Source: Aphanothece hegewaldii CCALA 016 | GTDB taxonomy: Bacteria; Cyanobacteriota; Cyanobacteriia; Cyanobacteriales; Microcystaceae | DNA length: 64,000 bases | NCBI RefSeq assembly: GCF_003007785.1 | Contig: NZ_PXOH01000010.1 | Coordinates: 83,171 to 147,170 of the forward strand | Direction: 5' to 3' | In this document: positions 7,594-17,109 of the stretch, one piece after another | Layout: every line of letters starts with the position of its first letter | How positions within the stretch are numbered: position 1 is the first letter of the stretch | Notes under the pieces: model-generated | What the model saw: only the letters and a program-made list of their open reading frames with translations | Told to the model about the DNA's origin: nothing | The model's database searches: none | Translations under genes and position numbers: made by a program

Positions 7594-7991
7594 TATTCCT
7601 CTTTTTCTGTCCAACATCCTGATCTGACTGGTTTTCCTCGGTATTGCTGAATTTTTTCTAGTGTCATCACATACCCCCAAACTTCACCTAAAAATTCATC
7701 ATCAAGACTAAAAATTTGAATTTGTTTTCGTTGATATTCGTTCAAGTGTGGCGATCGCAGGGGGTGATAATCTTCTAATTCATCCAACTTTTCCAAAACT
7801 GATTTATCGCTAAAAGTAAGCAAAATTCCTTTTACTTTTCCTTCACCCTCTAATAACCCCGGATAACCTAACGAGAGATGAAATAGCTTTCCTTTAGTGT
7901 ATGCTTCTCTTTCTTGTACCGTCTTTCCCTCGCAATAATAGGGGTAGTTTCGTTCCCCCGGTTTTAGGGTTCCATAGACAAAAACCTGCAA
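7590..7991 (-). CDS. Gamma-glutamylcyclotransferase-like (GGCT/AIG2 fold) protein
   Basis: A 133-residue protein beginning MQVFVYGTLKPGERNYPYY, the substrate-binding loop of the GGCT fold. It also has the LDELEDYHP region with the acidic residue expected to act as general acid/base. It may cleave gamma-glutamyl compounds to 5-oxoproline, though many family members are uncharacterised. The start codon is TTG (7991-7989), supported by a strong SD GGGAGG nine bases upstream and by the family alignment starting exactly there. It overlaps the end of cpcS by four bases. Confidence 0.75.
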   Translation of the reverse strand: MQVFVYGTLKPGERNYPYYCEGKTVQEREAYTKGKLFHLSLGYPGLLEGEGKVKGILLTFSDKSVLEKLDELEDYHPLRSPHLNEYQRKQIQIFSLDDEFLGEVWGYVMTLEKIQQYRGKPVRSGCWTEKEEY

Positions 7992-8158
7992 TTGGACAGA
8001 CCTCCCCTAAGTATAATCTCAGTTTACCATTTTTTTGCGAGTTTTGCTAAATTAATATTAATTATAAAAAAAATTGAGAAAATAATTAATAATTGCTCGC
8101 AGGTTTTCAGGGCGATTAGCTATACTAAAAGTAGTTAATTAGCTTAATAAAATAACGT

Positions 8159-8827
8159 ATGTTAGCTGAAGTAGAGACACAAGTTTATCAAGGACAGTTC
8201 GGAAATTTCACAATTACTGATCATGATCGTAATGGTGTTATTTTATATCGAAGTGGTTTAGTGATTGCCGCGCTCAGTTTTTTAGTAGGAAGTAGTTTAG
8301 TGTTTTGGGGCGGGAATAATCCAGAAATATTACAGCTATTAACACCACTATTTTTTGTATTTTCGGGTGGTTTAGCACTCAGTTTAGCCACCATTCATAT
8401 TTATTTTATTCCTTTGCATCGACTCTTACAGTTATTTCTCGGTATTGGTACTATATCCTTTATCGTTTTGACTTTTAAGACATCGACACCCGTAGCTGAA
8501 TTTATTTATACTCATCCTTTTAGTTTACTGGGAATTGGTTTTACCTTTGCGGCACTGACGGGAATTTATTTTAAAGAAGCCTTTTGTTTTAATCGTCTCG
8601 AAACGAAAATTTTAACACCACTTGTACCTTTACTTCTTTTAGGGCATTTATTCGGCATACTCCCAGTAACAACCGAAAAACTTTTACTGAGCATTTGGTC
8701 TATACTGTTCCTCGTATTTGCCATGCGAAAAGTCATTCAACCCATTCCCCCCGATATTGGCGATAAATCCGTTTTCGACTATCTAAAACAACAAAAAGTC
8801 AGTCAAGGGATTTCATCAGAACATTAA
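8159..8827 (+). CDS. DUF2301 family integral membrane protein
   Basis: A 222-residue protein with about six membrane spans after a short soluble N-terminal part (VYQGQFGNFTITDHDRNGV). It matches the cyanobacterial/plastid DUF2301 family in start, length and span spacing. No enzymatic motif is visible and the function is unknown. A possible -10 TATACT lies at 8121-8126. The next gene starts after seven bases and reads the same way, so the two probably share a transcript. Confidence 0.72.
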   Translation: MLAEVETQVYQGQFGNFTITDHDRNGVILYRSGLVIAALSFLVGSSLVFWGGNNPEILQLLTPLFFVFSGGLALSLATIHIYFIPLHRLLQLFLGIGTISFIVLTFKTSTPVAEFIYTHPFSLLGIGFTFAALTGIYFKEAFCFNRLETKILTPLVPLLLLGHLFGILPVTTEKLLLSIWSILFLVFAMRKVIQPIPPDIGDKSVFDYLKQQKVSQGISSEH

Positions 8828-8834
8828 ATGACAA

Positions 8835-9503
8835 ATGCCTAAAATGATTAAACTTTGGGGACTTTTAGAATATAAACCTCAATGGACACTGACTTTAAAA
8901 GGATGGTTCTTGCTGGTTTTATTTTTATTAACCCTAACCATGATTGTTGTCACGCAAATTCATTCTTTTTTAGCCGTACAATCTCCCATCAAAGCTGATG
9001 CCTTATTAATCGAAGGATGGGTGAGTGATTCAGTGATTAAAGGCGCAGTTACAGAATACAACCAAGAACATTATCAAGTTATTATTACTACTGGACTACC
9101 CTTAGATAGAGGTTTCTATTTAAGTCAATATAAAAATTATGCTGAACTCACAGCAGCTACTTTAACCGCTTTAGGTATTCCTCAAAATAAAATTATTCCG
9201 ATTGCTATTCCTGTAACGAAAACGAATCGAACTGCTACGGCTGCTAAAACTGTAAAAGACTGGCTAACTCATTCGGAGATTAAGATTAAATCGATTAATA
9301 TTTACTCCTTTGATGTACATACTCGCCGAAGTTGGTTACTTTATCAGAAAAGACTTTCCCCTGATCTAAAAGTCGGTGCGATCGCTCATCTAGCTGAGGA
9401 TTATGATCCTCATTTTTGGTGGACTTATAGCGCGGGTTTTCGTTCCATTTCTAATGAAGCTTTAGCTTATGTCTATGCCTTATTGTTCGGAGATTTCAGT
9501 TAA
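8835..9503 (+). CDS. YdcF/SanA-like (DUF218) membrane-anchored protein
   Basis: A 222-residue protein with one N-terminal span (about residues 20-42) and a periplasmic alpha/beta domain. Segments IKADALLIEGWVSD, YQVIITTGLPL and SINIYSFDVHTRRSWLLY follow the order of DUF218 domains: an opening strand, a core strand and a late His-Arg motif. Relatives such as SanA/ElyC/YdcF act in envelope maintenance or bind S-adenosylmethionine-like ligands, but no activity is proven for this branch. It may use a second ATG at 8844. The gene overlaps the convergent JAMM-protease gene by 24 bases. Confidence 0.6.
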   Translation: MPKMIKLWGLLEYKPQWTLTLKGWFLLVLFLLTLTMIVVTQIHSFLAVQSPIKADALLIEGWVSDSVIKGAVTEYNQEHYQVIITTGLPLDRGFYLSQYKNYAELTAATLTALGIPQNKIIPIAIPVTKTNRTATAAKTVKDWLTHSEIKIKSINIYSFDVHTRRSWLLYQKRLSPDLKVGAIAHLAEDYDPHFWWTYSAGFRSISNEALAYVYALLFGDFS

Positions 9504-9944
9504 AATAATTATCTCGGATTGAAATTGATGATCTTGATCTAACTTCCAACAGTTAATATCTGTAACTTTTTCGGAGTTTAGAGCAATAATTATATAAGAA
9601 TATTCAGGCCATGCAATCTCTTGATCCATTTTTGAAGGAATTGCCAAATGATCGGGATGAGAATGATAGACACCAATAATTGAACAGTTAAGATCGCGTA
9701 CTTCTTTTTGAACTTTGAATAAAACTTCTGGTGCAATATAAAAACGATCTTGTTTACTACCAGTCTGAGTGAATAATTCTTCTCCTATCTCATCTGTCCA
9801 ACTATTTTCCGTCTCTCGAACCTCCATTAAAATACTCCCTTGTGATGTAACTTTTCCGAGCAGTAACCCGCAACACTCTTCAGGATAAGTTAATTGAGCG
9901 TGAGTTTTCATTTGTTGTAGTTGTTGGAAAGTAACAATAATCAT
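9480..9944 (-). CDS. JAMM/MPN-domain metalloprotease (M67-like)
   Basis: A 154-residue single-domain protein. The metal and catalytic residues are all present: Glu22 in PEECCGLLLG, His94 and His96 in GVYHSHPDHL, then Ser104 and Asp107 in AIPSKMD. Bacterial JAMM proteins of this size cleave the C-terminus of ubiquitin-like sulfur carriers or act as isopeptidases. No ThiS/MoaD-like or E1-like gene is next to it, so the substrate is open. It overlaps the 3' end of the upstream convergent gene. Confidence 0.82.
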   Translation of the reverse strand: MIIVTFQQLQQMKTHAQLTYPEECCGLLLGKVTSQGSILMEVRETENSWTDEIGEELFTQTGSKQDRFYIAPEVLFKVQKEVRDLNCSIIGVYHSHPDHLAIPSKMDQEIAWPEYSYIIIALNSEKVTDINCWKLDQDHQFQSEIIILTEISEQ

Positions 9945-10032
9945 CTGTAAAAATTTTGCTAAAGAGTGAATTTAGGCAAGCTTTAAAAAATCAGAAGCGA
10001 ATATATAAAAAAATTAATTATCATCTAGTCAG

Positions 10033-10054
10033 AAACTTATATTAATATAAGTTT
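10033..10054. promoter_or_regulatory. Perfect 22-bp AT-rich palindrome
   Basis: Left half AAACTTATATT and right half AATATAAGTTT are exact reverse complements with no spacer. It lies in the 230-base gap between the divergent JAMM and RTX genes, 121 bases before the RTX start. It could be an operator for a dimeric regulator, or a chance AT-rich palindrome. Confidence 0.4.
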
Positions 10055-10174
10055 ATTTAATATAAAATTAACAAATTATTCTAAAAAGTCAACTAGAGAC
10101 GCTTATTGCAACTGAGAGAGCTAAAATCTTATTTAGAACAAAAAATCAAAAACTACAATCAATATTAAAACATC

Positions 10175-11164
10175 ATGCTCACAGCCGATCAGTTGGTCAC
10201 TTCATCTAATCCCATATTTAGCATTGAGGCAACACCAACAACTCTAATTGAGGACGAAGGAACGATAACCACTTTTACTATCAGACTAATTTCTGGCTCA
10301 ATTCCTTCTGGTGGCGTTGATATCACAATTGGTAGTGGGGTTGCCCGTTCTTTGGGACAATTTGATATTTTACCACCTGCACCTAATGCTATTTTTACAG
10401 GTGGACGATTTGTTAGAGGATTAACCGACAATAGTGGTTTTGTCTTCAAAGTGGAACAAAATATAGCAACAATTAGCTTACCAATTTATGATGATCCTGA
10501 CCTTCCTCCGAGTGATCCAAACTACACAATCAACGATGATATTGGTCTTGTCAATCTTACCTTTACTCTAGCTGATGGAACAAATTACGATGTTTCTCCT
10601 AGTGCAAATTCCGTCACTTTAAGATTAGCAGATACTCGCACTCAACTGCCTCCTACCTCTGGCGATGATTCCCTAGTAGGCACTTCTGGTAATGATACTA
10701 TTAATGGCAAAGCGGGCAATGATACTATTGATGGCTCTTCGGGTAAAGATTATTTAATTGGCTCTTCTGGCAAAGATTATCTTATTGGTGGATCTGGTAA
10801 TGATAGATTAGTAGGTGGCTCTGGCAATGATACTCTTACTGGTGGAATAGGTGCAGATCGCTTTACTTTTAATAATCCTAATGAAAAGACAGATATAATT
10901 ACCGATTTTAGCGTTGTTGATGATACAATAGCGATTTCTAATGCTGGTTTTGGTAATCAATTTGTTTCTAATTCCTCAATTGGGGCGAGTCGCTTTTTTA
11001 TTGGTTCGGCAGCTACAACGGCTAATCAACGATTTATTTACAACAGTACAAAAGGCTTTCTCTTTTATGATTCTGATGGAATTGGTGCCGCAGATCCAAT
11101 CAAAATTGCTACTTTGAGTACTGGACTAGCTATGACTCATAACGATATTTTTGTGATTGCTTAG
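10175..11164 (+). CDS. RTX (hemolysin-type) calcium-binding protein
   Basis: A 329-residue secreted-type protein. Residues 1-155 look like Ig/Calx-beta material (acidic, beta-rich, with [11 protein letters not shown]). Residues 163-230 contain about six glycine-rich RTX nonapeptides such as [17 protein letters not shown] and [20 protein letters not shown], which form a calcium-binding parallel beta-roll. The end ([14 protein letters not shown]... HNDIFVIA) is the usual C-terminal region that serves as a type I secretion signal. There is no N-terminal signal peptide, as expected for type I export. No enzyme domain is seen. It ends 13 bases before a convergent gene. Confidence 0.85.
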   Translation: MLTADQLVTSSNPIFSIEATPTTLIEDEGTITTFTIRLISGSIPSGGVDITIGSGVARSLGQFDILPPAPNAIFTGGRFVRGLTDNSGFVFKVEQNIATISLPIYDDPDLPPSDPNYTINDDIGLVNLTFTLADGTNYDVSPSANSVTLRLADTRTQLPPTSGDDSLVGTSGNDTINGKAGNDTIDGSSGKDYLIGSSGKDYLIGGSGNDRLVGGSGNDTLTGGIGADRFTFNNPNEKTDIITDFSVVDDTIAISNAGFGNQFVSNSSIGASRFFIGSAATTANQRFIYNSTKGFLFYDSDGIGAADPIKIATLSTGLAMTHNDIFVIA

Positions 11165-11177
11165 AACATAAATGTAG

Positions 11178-11564
11178 TTATTGTAAATAGCGTTCTACTA
11201 ATAAAATTGCCACAATATCATCGATCGGACGAGGTGGAAGACGCATCCCTTGGGGAATCAATTTCTGTAATCCTTGAGGAGGATACATTACCCAATAACG
11301 ATCGCGTGCTTCTAGAGAACTATTACGCTCATCGACTAAAACAATCGGAAGAGAAATACTATTTTCAATTTTTGCTTTCCAAGCTTTAGAAGTTGTTTGA
11401 TTACCCATCACTAATAACTGAACTGAAAACTGTTCACATAAAGATTGAATAACCCTTAAAGTATCCTCAGCAGCAATCACCTGATGTTGATAAACTTGTT
11501 GATTGTCTCCCACAACAGCAACACCGCATTTATCTTTTCCTGGATCAAAACCTAAAATTATCAT
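11178..11564 (-). CDS. RuvC/YqgF-fold nuclease-like protein
   Basis: A 128-residue RNase H-fold protein. The opening IILGFDPGKDKCGVAVV carries the first catalytic Asp (Asp7) and the GVAV turn. LLVMGNQTTSKAWKAKIE and IVLVDERNSSLEARDRY follow the order of RuvC/YqgF domains with a second acidic site, and the end has PPRPIDDIVAILL with further Asp residues. It may act on Holliday junctions or in pre-16S rRNA processing. It is shorter and more divergent than canonical RuvX. Its ATG overlaps the stop of the DUF3084 gene (11561-11564), so the two are translationally coupled. Confidence 0.7.
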   Translation of the reverse strand: MIILGFDPGKDKCGVAVVGDNQQVYQHQVIAAEDTLRVIQSLCEQFSVQLLVMGNQTTSKAWKAKIENSISLPIVLVDERNSSLEARDRYWVMYPPQGLQKLIPQGMRLPPRPIDDIVAILLVERYLQ

Positions 11565-13072
11565 GTACTAAAAATAATCTCCCCATCTTTAATGGCAACC
11601 AAACGCAATTTTAAAGGGCCAGAAGTGTAAGTTTTTTCGACAGCGATCGTTTTAATTTCATCGATCGTATCATCGGATTGATTAATTTTTTCCATAAAAC
11701 CGATCAATGAAGTTAACCGACCATCTTCAACTTGTATATCTCCTAAAACACCTGCACGTCGCGCCCGAAATTGTGAAGCCGCTAAAAGTGTATCTAAACG
11801 ATTTTGTAAATCTTCTTCAGACATATTTTGTGAGTCAATAGAAACGGCGGCAATTTCTTGGGATTCTTCAAAAATTCTTTGATTAGGTGCAACATCGGCA
11901 AAAACTCTAATTTCTTGTTCTCCTAAAACATAATTACCAGCCGAAAGAATTCTGACGACATATTCACGTCCATCTTGTAATTGTTGCACTAATTGTTCGA
12001 CTTGTGCTTTAGTAATTTTAACGATGGGTAATTTAGAATTAGGGTTATTCGGTTGGGTTGCTTGAAGGGCTGATAAATTAGCTTGTTGTAAGATTTGATC
12101 GACAGCTACAACAATTGATTGAGCATCCCCAGGATTAACAACTTGTAAAGCACCAAAAGCTAAAACTTGTCCCCGAACAATGGCAATTTTTCGCTCTCTA
12201 AGATCTTGATAGGTTTGATAATATTGTTCTAAAATCTCAACTTCTCGTCTAAAGTAACTGAGTTGTAATTCTAATTCTTGTAGTTTAGCTTCTCTTTGTT
12301 TAAGATTGATGTCTTTTTCGGCGATCGCTTGATCGAGTTGTCCAATTTGATCATCTTTAAGATCAATTGCTGTCTGAAGTTGTTTTTGTTCTTTTTCTAA
12401 AGATTGAAGACGATTTTGACGCTGTGCGAGTAATTGATCCTGTTGCCTTAATTGTTGTTGTCGTTTGATGATTTCTTGATCTCTGGTTTTCACCTGTTCT
12501 TGAAGTTTATTTAATTGAGTCGATAGCTGATTTTTTTGTGTGGCTAATTGCTCTTTTTGACTGGTTAACTGAGTTTTTTGTTGTTGGAGTTGCTGACGTT
12601 CTTTCACGAGTGTAGCAACATCAGATTGTACGGTAGAAAGTTGTAAGGTAACTGTTTTGAGTTGTGTCTGGGATGATTGGAAATTACGATTAATATTAAC
12701 TAAACGTTTTTTTGCTAATGATTGTTCAGTTTTTGCGGCTTCAAGTTCTTTTTGAATTTGAGCTTTATCTAGTCTTGCTTTTTTAAGTTCGCTTTCAAGT
12801 TGTCTAATTGCCGCACGACGTTCACTGAGAATTTGATCGAGTTCAAAAACACCTTGACGAAGAGATTTACTCAAACCAAAAAGTAAACCGAGAGTAGAAG
12901 AAGCGATCACAATTCCTGTGGCGATCGTCATGACTGTAGCCGTTTGACGAGGACGTAAATTAAAAATTCGCATCCGTTTTTTACCAATTTTACTGCCTAG
13001 GCGATCACCCAATGCAGCTAACACCCCTCCTAATATAAGAATTGAGGCGATCAGAATATAGGCGCTAGTCAT
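11561..13072 (-). CDS. DUF3084 coiled-coil membrane protein
   Basis: A 503-residue protein. Two membrane segments near residues 3-20 and 45-68 flank GDRLGSKIGKKRMRIFNLRPRQTATV. A long coiled coil rich in Gln, Leu and Lys covers about 80-290, and a C-terminal globular region starting near VRGQVLAFGALQVV completes the DUF3084 architecture. The family is typical of cyanobacteria and its function is unknown; the shape suggests an envelope or cell-division scaffold. It lies 21 bases downstream of ntcA on the same strand and may be co-transcribed with it. Confidence 0.82.
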   Translation of the reverse strand: MTSAYILIASILILGGVLAALGDRLGSKIGKKRMRIFNLRPRQTATVMTIATGIVIASSTLGLLFGLSKSLRQGVFELDQILSERRAAIRQLESELKKARLDKAQIQKELEAAKTEQSLAKKRLVNINRNFQSSQTQLKTVTLQLSTVQSDVATLVKERQQLQQQKTQLTSQKEQLATQKNQLSTQLNKLQEQVKTRDQEIIKRQQQLRQQDQLLAQRQNRLQSLEKEQKQLQTAIDLKDDQIGQLDQAIAEKDINLKQREAKLQELELQLSYFRREVEILEQYYQTYQDLRERKIAIVRGQVLAFGALQVVNPGDAQSIVVAVDQILQQANLSALQATQPNNPNSKLPIVKITKAQVEQLVQQLQDGREYVVRILSAGNYVLGEQEIRVFADVAPNQRIFEESQEIAAVSIDSQNMSEEDLQNRLDTLLAASQFRARRAGVLGDIQVEDGRLTSLIGFMEKINQSDDTIDEIKTIAVEKTYTSGPLKLRLVAIKDGEIIFST

Positions 13073-13093
13073 GGGCGATCAATACCATTTAGG

Positions 13094-13771
13094 CTAGGTA
13101 AATTGTTGACTAAGAGCAACAGGATTATGTACTGTGATTTTTTTCTTATGAATTGAAATCATATCTTCTTGTCGAAGATCACCTAATAAACGAGTCACAG
13201 TGACCCTAGTTGATCCAATTGCTTCTGCGATCGCTTGATGAGATAATTTTAAATCGATCCTAATCCCTTCTGGTGTCGGAACGCCAAAATCTCGACAAAG
13301 AATTAAAAGAAAACTCACTAAACGAGATCCCATATCACGATGAGCTAAAGTTTCGATCATCATTTCGGTTTGTAAAATTCTTGATGACAAACCGCGTAAC
13401 ATTAACATCGACAGATCTGGATTATTTCTTAATGCTTGTTCTACTTGATCAATTGGGGCTGAAAGAAGTTCAACTGGTGTAAAAGCAACCGCGTGATAAA
13501 ATCGATCCGAGCGTTGACCCGTAATCAGAGAGAGTACCCCAAAGACACTATTTTCGCGTAATAGTGCCACGGTGATTTCTTCTCCTGCTTCGTACACTCT
13601 GGATAATTTTACAGCACCTTTGAGTAAAAAATAGACTCTTTCTGCGGGATCTCCAGGGAAAAAGATCGTTTTACCCCGTTCAAAAGTTTCCACTACGGGG
13701 GGAAAATTGCCACTACCTATCCGACGAAAGACATCTGCTAAAGGTTTATCTTGAATTAAGGATACGTCCAT
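13094..13771 (-). CDS. ntcA: Global nitrogen regulator NtcA (CRP family)
   Basis: A 225-residue CRP/FNR-type activator. An N-terminal cyclic-nucleotide-binding-like fold (about residues 20-130) is followed by a C-terminal winged helix with [20 protein letters not shown]. Length and the opening ([43 protein letters not shown]) match NtcA closely. NtcA senses 2-oxoglutarate, works with PipX and activates ammonium, nitrate and glnA genes at GTA-N8-TAC sites. The gene is divergent from fabI. I found no exact NtcA site in the 223-base gap between them. Confidence 0.96.
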   Translation of the reverse strand: MDVSLIQDKPLADVFRRIGSGNFPPVVETFERGKTIFFPGDPAERVYFLLKGAVKLSRVYEAGEEITVALLRENSVFGVLSLITGQRSDRFYHAVAFTPVELLSAPIDQVEQALRNNPDLSMLMLRGLSSRILQTEMMIETLAHRDMGSRLVSFLLILCRDFGVPTPEGIRIDLKLSHQAIAEAIGSTRVTVTRLLGDLRQEDMISIHKKKITVHNPVALSQQFT

Positions 13772-13879
13772 CAGACTTTACAAACATAGTGAATAGTTAA
13801 TTTAAAACATGATTCGGCTTTAAATTCAATATTGAGATCAGACAAAACAAAAAAACTGTCTTGCGGTTTTAGGGACTTT

Positions 13880-13908
13880 TTGCCTCACAATATCTTTATC
13901 GGTATAAT
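13880..13908 (+). promoter_or_regulatory. Sigma-70-type promoter for fabI
   Basis: TTGCCT (13880-13885) and a perfect TATAAT (13903-13908) are separated by 17 bases, the ideal spacing. Initiation near 13915 would give an 80-base leader to the fabI ATG at 13995. Confidence 0.6.
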
Positions 13909-13994
13909 TTTATCCCCGTTTCTGTATCTTGATTATACCTATCCATTCCACGATCGCGGGGACAAAGCGCACAAAAATATTGTTTGTCAAAACT

Positions 13995-14771
13995 ATGCTA
14001 GATTTAAAAAAGAAAAATGCTTTAATCACAGGAATCGCTAATGAGCGATCGATTGCTTGGGGAATTACGCAGCAACTCCACAAAGCAGGTGCGAATATTG
14101 GTGTAACTTATTTACCCGATGAAAAGGGACGGTTTGAAAAAAAAGTTAGAGAAGTCGTTGAACCGCTTAACCCTTCCCTTATTGTTCCCTGTGATGTCCA
14201 ATCTGAGGAGCAAATTGACGCTACTTTTGCTGCTGTTGCCGAAAAATGGGACAAATTAGACATTTTGATTCATTGTTTGGCGTTTGCTGATAAAGAAGGG
14301 TTAACGGGTGATTTTAGCGATATTTCTCGTGATGTGTTTCTTAAGTCTCTCAACATTAGTACATATTCACTAACCCGCATGGCCAAAGCAGCTAAACCGT
14401 TGATGAGTGATGGGGGAAGTATTGTTACTCTGACTTACATTGGTGGTGTTAGAGTGATTCCAAATTACAATTTAATGGGAATAGCCAAAGCAGGGTTAGA
14501 AATGAGTGTGCGTTATCTCGCGTCTGAGTTGGGATCGCATAAAATTAGAGTGAATGGTATTTCCGCAGGGCCTATACGAACTTTAGCTTCTTCTGCGGTG
14601 GGTGGTATCTTGGATATGATTCATCATGTCGAAGAAGTCGCCCCTTTAAAACGGACGGTAACACAAATTGAAGTAGGAAACACGGCGGCGTTTTTGTGTA
14701 GTGATTTGTCTAGCGGAATTACAGGGCAAATTATCTATGTTGATGGTGGTTATGAGGTTATGGGAATGTAA
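13995..14771 (+). CDS. fabI: Enoyl-[acyl-carrier-protein] reductase (NADH)
   Basis: A 258-residue short-chain dehydrogenase of the FabI branch, which catalyses the last step of each type II fatty-acid elongation cycle. The nucleotide-binding turn is ITGIANERSIAWGI. Tyr148, Tyr158 and Lys165 in YIGGVRVIPNYNLMGIAKAG match the FabI Tyr-X6-Lys catalytic set. The ATG at 13995 is chosen because it begins the alignment (MLDLKKKNALITG) and fits the promoter; an upstream in-frame ATG at 13929 would fall close to the predicted transcript start. Cytoplasmic. Confidence 0.95.
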   Translation: MLDLKKKNALITGIANERSIAWGITQQLHKAGANIGVTYLPDEKGRFEKKVREVVEPLNPSLIVPCDVQSEEQIDATFAAVAEKWDKLDILIHCLAFADKEGLTGDFSDISRDVFLKSLNISTYSLTRMAKAAKPLMSDGGSIVTLTYIGGVRVIPNYNLMGIAKAGLEMSVRYLASELGSHKIRVNGISAGPIRTLASSAVGGILDMIHHVEEVAPLKRTVTQIEVGNTAAFLCSDLSSGITGQIIYVDGGYEVMGM

Positions 14772-14795
14772 TAGTATTTTTGTTCTATAATAAAA

Positions 14796-14820
14796 AGAGG
14801 GGTTAAACGGTAACTCCTCT
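14796..14820. terminator. Hairpin terminator after fabI
   Basis: AGAGGGGTT (14796-14804) pairs with AACTCCTCT (14812-14820) through nine positions, one of them G-U, with a 7-base loop. An A-run lies on the left side, so the T-run needed for classical termination is on the minus strand; for fabI the hairpin itself may be enough. Confidence 0.5.
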
Positions 14821-15076
14821 AACGAGAAAAATTAGCTAAAATAGTTTTTAAGCCGCGCCAAAGTAAATTAACGTCATCCATGATATACAGTGACAACTAT
14901 CCCCCTACAATCGTAATTAAATAGCCATTCAAAGGATAAATGCTCCCCATATCCTATTAAGACACAATATTTTTAAATGAATTGATTGATGGTTTTGAAA
15001 ACAAAAACTAATTGCATTTTTGAATCAGCTTTTTTAGATTAAAAGAGGATCAACACTCCCAAAAACAAGCATAACA
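14821..15076. other. Intergenic stretch with no gene seen
   Basis: Together with the hairpin before it, this makes a 305-base gap between fabI and the PAP2 gene. I see no open frame with a start and SD, no tRNA and no clear promoter. The 20 bases before the PAP2 ATG hold AAAAGAGGA at 15041-15049, too far for an SD. Confidence 0.5.
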
Positions 15077-15760
15077 ATGACAACTGAAGTACAAATCTCA
15101 TCTAATAATCGTAATCAGTTTCCTTTTTTCTTGCTTCTAATCGGCGTTTGTTTACCCTTACAAATTTTTGCGTTACTCGCTGTCGCCATTAGCCAAAATG
15201 GAGAAGGTTTACCTTTTGATGTGCCGCTTTTATCAGCAATTCATGACACAGCAAAACCTCAACTCGATATTTTTGCTTCTTTTTTTACTCAGTTTGGATA
15301 TCTAAAAGGAATCATACCAACGGTTTTATTTATTGCCTTAGTCTTAGCCTTTCGTCAACAGTGGCATCGCTTTGTATATTTTCTCATTACGGTATTTGGT
15401 TCATTTTTCATCGTATTTACGACTAAATTAGTCTTTCATCGCGCCCGTCCTCATTTATGGAGTATTTTTCTCCCTCTTCCTTCTGATTACTCTTTTCCAA
15501 GTGGACATTCAGGCTTAAGTATGATGTTATTCGTTGCGCTAGTCAATCTCAGTTGGGGGACTCGTTGGTGTAAATGGGTTATGATTGTTGGAGGGCTTTT
15601 CGTTGTGGGGATTGGCTGGACACGCTTGTATTTAGGGGTACATTATCCTAGTGATGTCCTAGCGGGATGGATGCTTGCGATCGCTTGGGGAATTGGTGTA
15701 AATCTCTCATTCCATTTTCCTTTAGTTAAACTTATAACTAGAAAGCAAGACTATCCATAA
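15077..15760 (+). CDS. PAP2-family membrane phosphatase
   Basis: A 227-residue protein with about six membrane spans. It carries the three acid-phosphatase motifs: KLVFHRARP (K-X6-RP), SFPSGHSGL (PSGH) and TRLYLGVHYPSDV (R-X5-H-X3-D). Such enzymes dephosphorylate phosphatidic acid, phosphatidylglycerol phosphate or undecaprenyl pyrophosphate at the outer face of the inner membrane. Which substrate applies is not visible. The MATE gene starts five bases later, so the two form an operon. Confidence 0.87.
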   Translation: MTTEVQISSNNRNQFPFFLLLIGVCLPLQIFALLAVAISQNGEGLPFDVPLLSAIHDTAKPQLDIFASFFTQFGYLKGIIPTVLFIALVLAFRQQWHRFVYFLITVFGSFFIVFTTKLVFHRARPHLWSIFLPLPSDYSFPSGHSGLSMMLFVALVNLSWGTRWCKWVMIVGGLFVVGIGWTRLYLGVHYPSDVLAGWMLAIAWGIGVNLSFHFPLVKLITRKQDYP

Positions 15761-15765
15761 TTAAT

Positions 15766-17109
15766 ATGAGTTCAATCACCGCACTAACACTCGACAAGGA
15801 AGACTTACGCACAGATTTTTACAGACTGGCATTTATTAATATTCTCTCTAACTTATTAGTTCCTTTGTCTGGTTTTTTGAGTGTGGCTTTTTTAGGACAT
15901 TTAGGAGAAATTCACTATTTAGCAGGTGTCACTCTTTCCACTATTTTGTTTAATTATCTCTATCGTACTTTGGGTTTTTTGCGGATGAGTACGACAGCAA
16001 TTACAGCCCAAGCCGTCGGAAGCGATGACGAAACTTTGATGTGGTTAACGGGTTTAAGAAATGCTTTACTTGCTTTTGTGATCGGTATTATTCTTTTAAT
16101 CTTACATCAACCTTTGGGTCACATCGGTTTTGCTTTACTCAGTGCAACACCCGATGTCAAAGAAGCAGGAATCGCTTATTATAATGCTAGAATTTGGGGC
16201 GCACCAGCAACATTACTCAACTTTGTTTTTCTGGGTTGGTTTTTAGGACGAGGACAAAGTGGTAAGGTTTTCTGGATGTCTCTGGTGGGAAATGGCGTAA
16301 ATATATTTTTAGATTATCTTTTAATTATCCGATGGAACTGGGCGAGTACAGGTGCCGGGTTTGCCACATCAATCAGTCAATATATCATGTTACTGGTTGG
16401 TTTCGTCTTTATCTTACAAGAACTTGAATTGTCCAAATTTCGAGCTATCTTAAGTCAAATTTGGGTTTCTTCTAACTGGAAAGAAACACTGATTTTAAAC
16501 CGTGATATTTTTATCAGAAGTTTTGCTTTTTTATCAACCTTTTCACTGTTTACTAATCTCAGTTCAGCAATGGGAACAATGACGCTGACTGAAAATGCTT
16601 TGCTGTTACAAGTGATTACTTTAACGGTTTATTTGGTTGATGGGTTAGCTTATGCCACCGAAAGTATGGCAGGAATGTTTAAAGGAAAAGGCGCGTATGA
16701 ACAGTTATATCCTCTTTTACAAATATCGGCACAAACAAGCTTAATGATTGGTATTAGTTTTGCGGTGGCTTGTCTACTTTTTCCTGATTCTTTACTCGGC
16801 ATTTTAACGAATCATTCAGAAATCTTAGAATGTCTTCATCCTTATTTACCTTGGCTATTACCGGTCTTAGGTTTTGGTTCTTTGGCTTTTATGTTAGATG
16901 GCTACTTTCTAGGATTAGCAGAAGGGGCGATTTTACGCAATACGGCATTAGTAGCAACATTAGCGGGATTTGTTCCCATTGCGATGATTGCATGGCAGTT
17001 ACAAAGTTGTTATCTTCTGTGGTTGGCACTATCTTTATTTATGATTGTTCGAGTAACTTTATTGGGTATACAAGTTCCTAAAACCTTGAAAAGCACACCC
17101 ATAATTTAG
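15766..17109 (+). CDS. MATE family (DinF-like) efflux transporter
   Basis: A 447-residue, twelve-span transporter of the MATE superfamily. The opening RLAFINILSNLLVPLSGFLSVAFLGHLG and the matching half after residue 235 give the expected pseudo-twofold layout. DinF-type MATE pumps export cationic or lipid-like compounds using Na+ or H+. It is close behind the PAP2 phosphatase on the same strand, which could mean linked envelope-lipid functions, but that is inference. Confidence 0.85.
   Translation: MSSITALTLDKEDLRTDFYRLAFINILSNLLVPLSGFLSVAFLGHLGEIHYLAGVTLSTILFNYLYRTLGFLRMSTTAITAQAVGSDDETLMWLTGLRNALLAFVIGIILLILHQPLGHIGFALLSATPDVKEAGIAYYNARIWGAPATLLNFVFLGWFLGRGQSGKVFWMSLVGNGVNIFLDYLLIIRWNWASTGAGFATSISQYIMLLVGFVFILQELELSKFRAILSQIWVSSNWKETLILNRDIFIRSFAFLSTFSLFTNLSSAMGTMTLTENALLLQVITLTVYLVDGLAYATESMAGMFKGKGAYEQLYPLLQISAQTSLMIGISFAVACLLFPDSLLGILTNHSEILECLHPYLPWLLPVLGFGSLAFMLDGYFLGLAEGAILRNTALVATLAGFVPIAMIAWQLQSCYLLWLALSLFMIVRVTLLGIQVPKTLKSTPII

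Noticed and set aside
13924..13938. GTA...TAC sequence near ntcA/fabI that looks like an NtcA site
   Set aside because: The spacing is nine bases, not the eight required for NtcA binding, and it lies downstream of the best fabI promoter.
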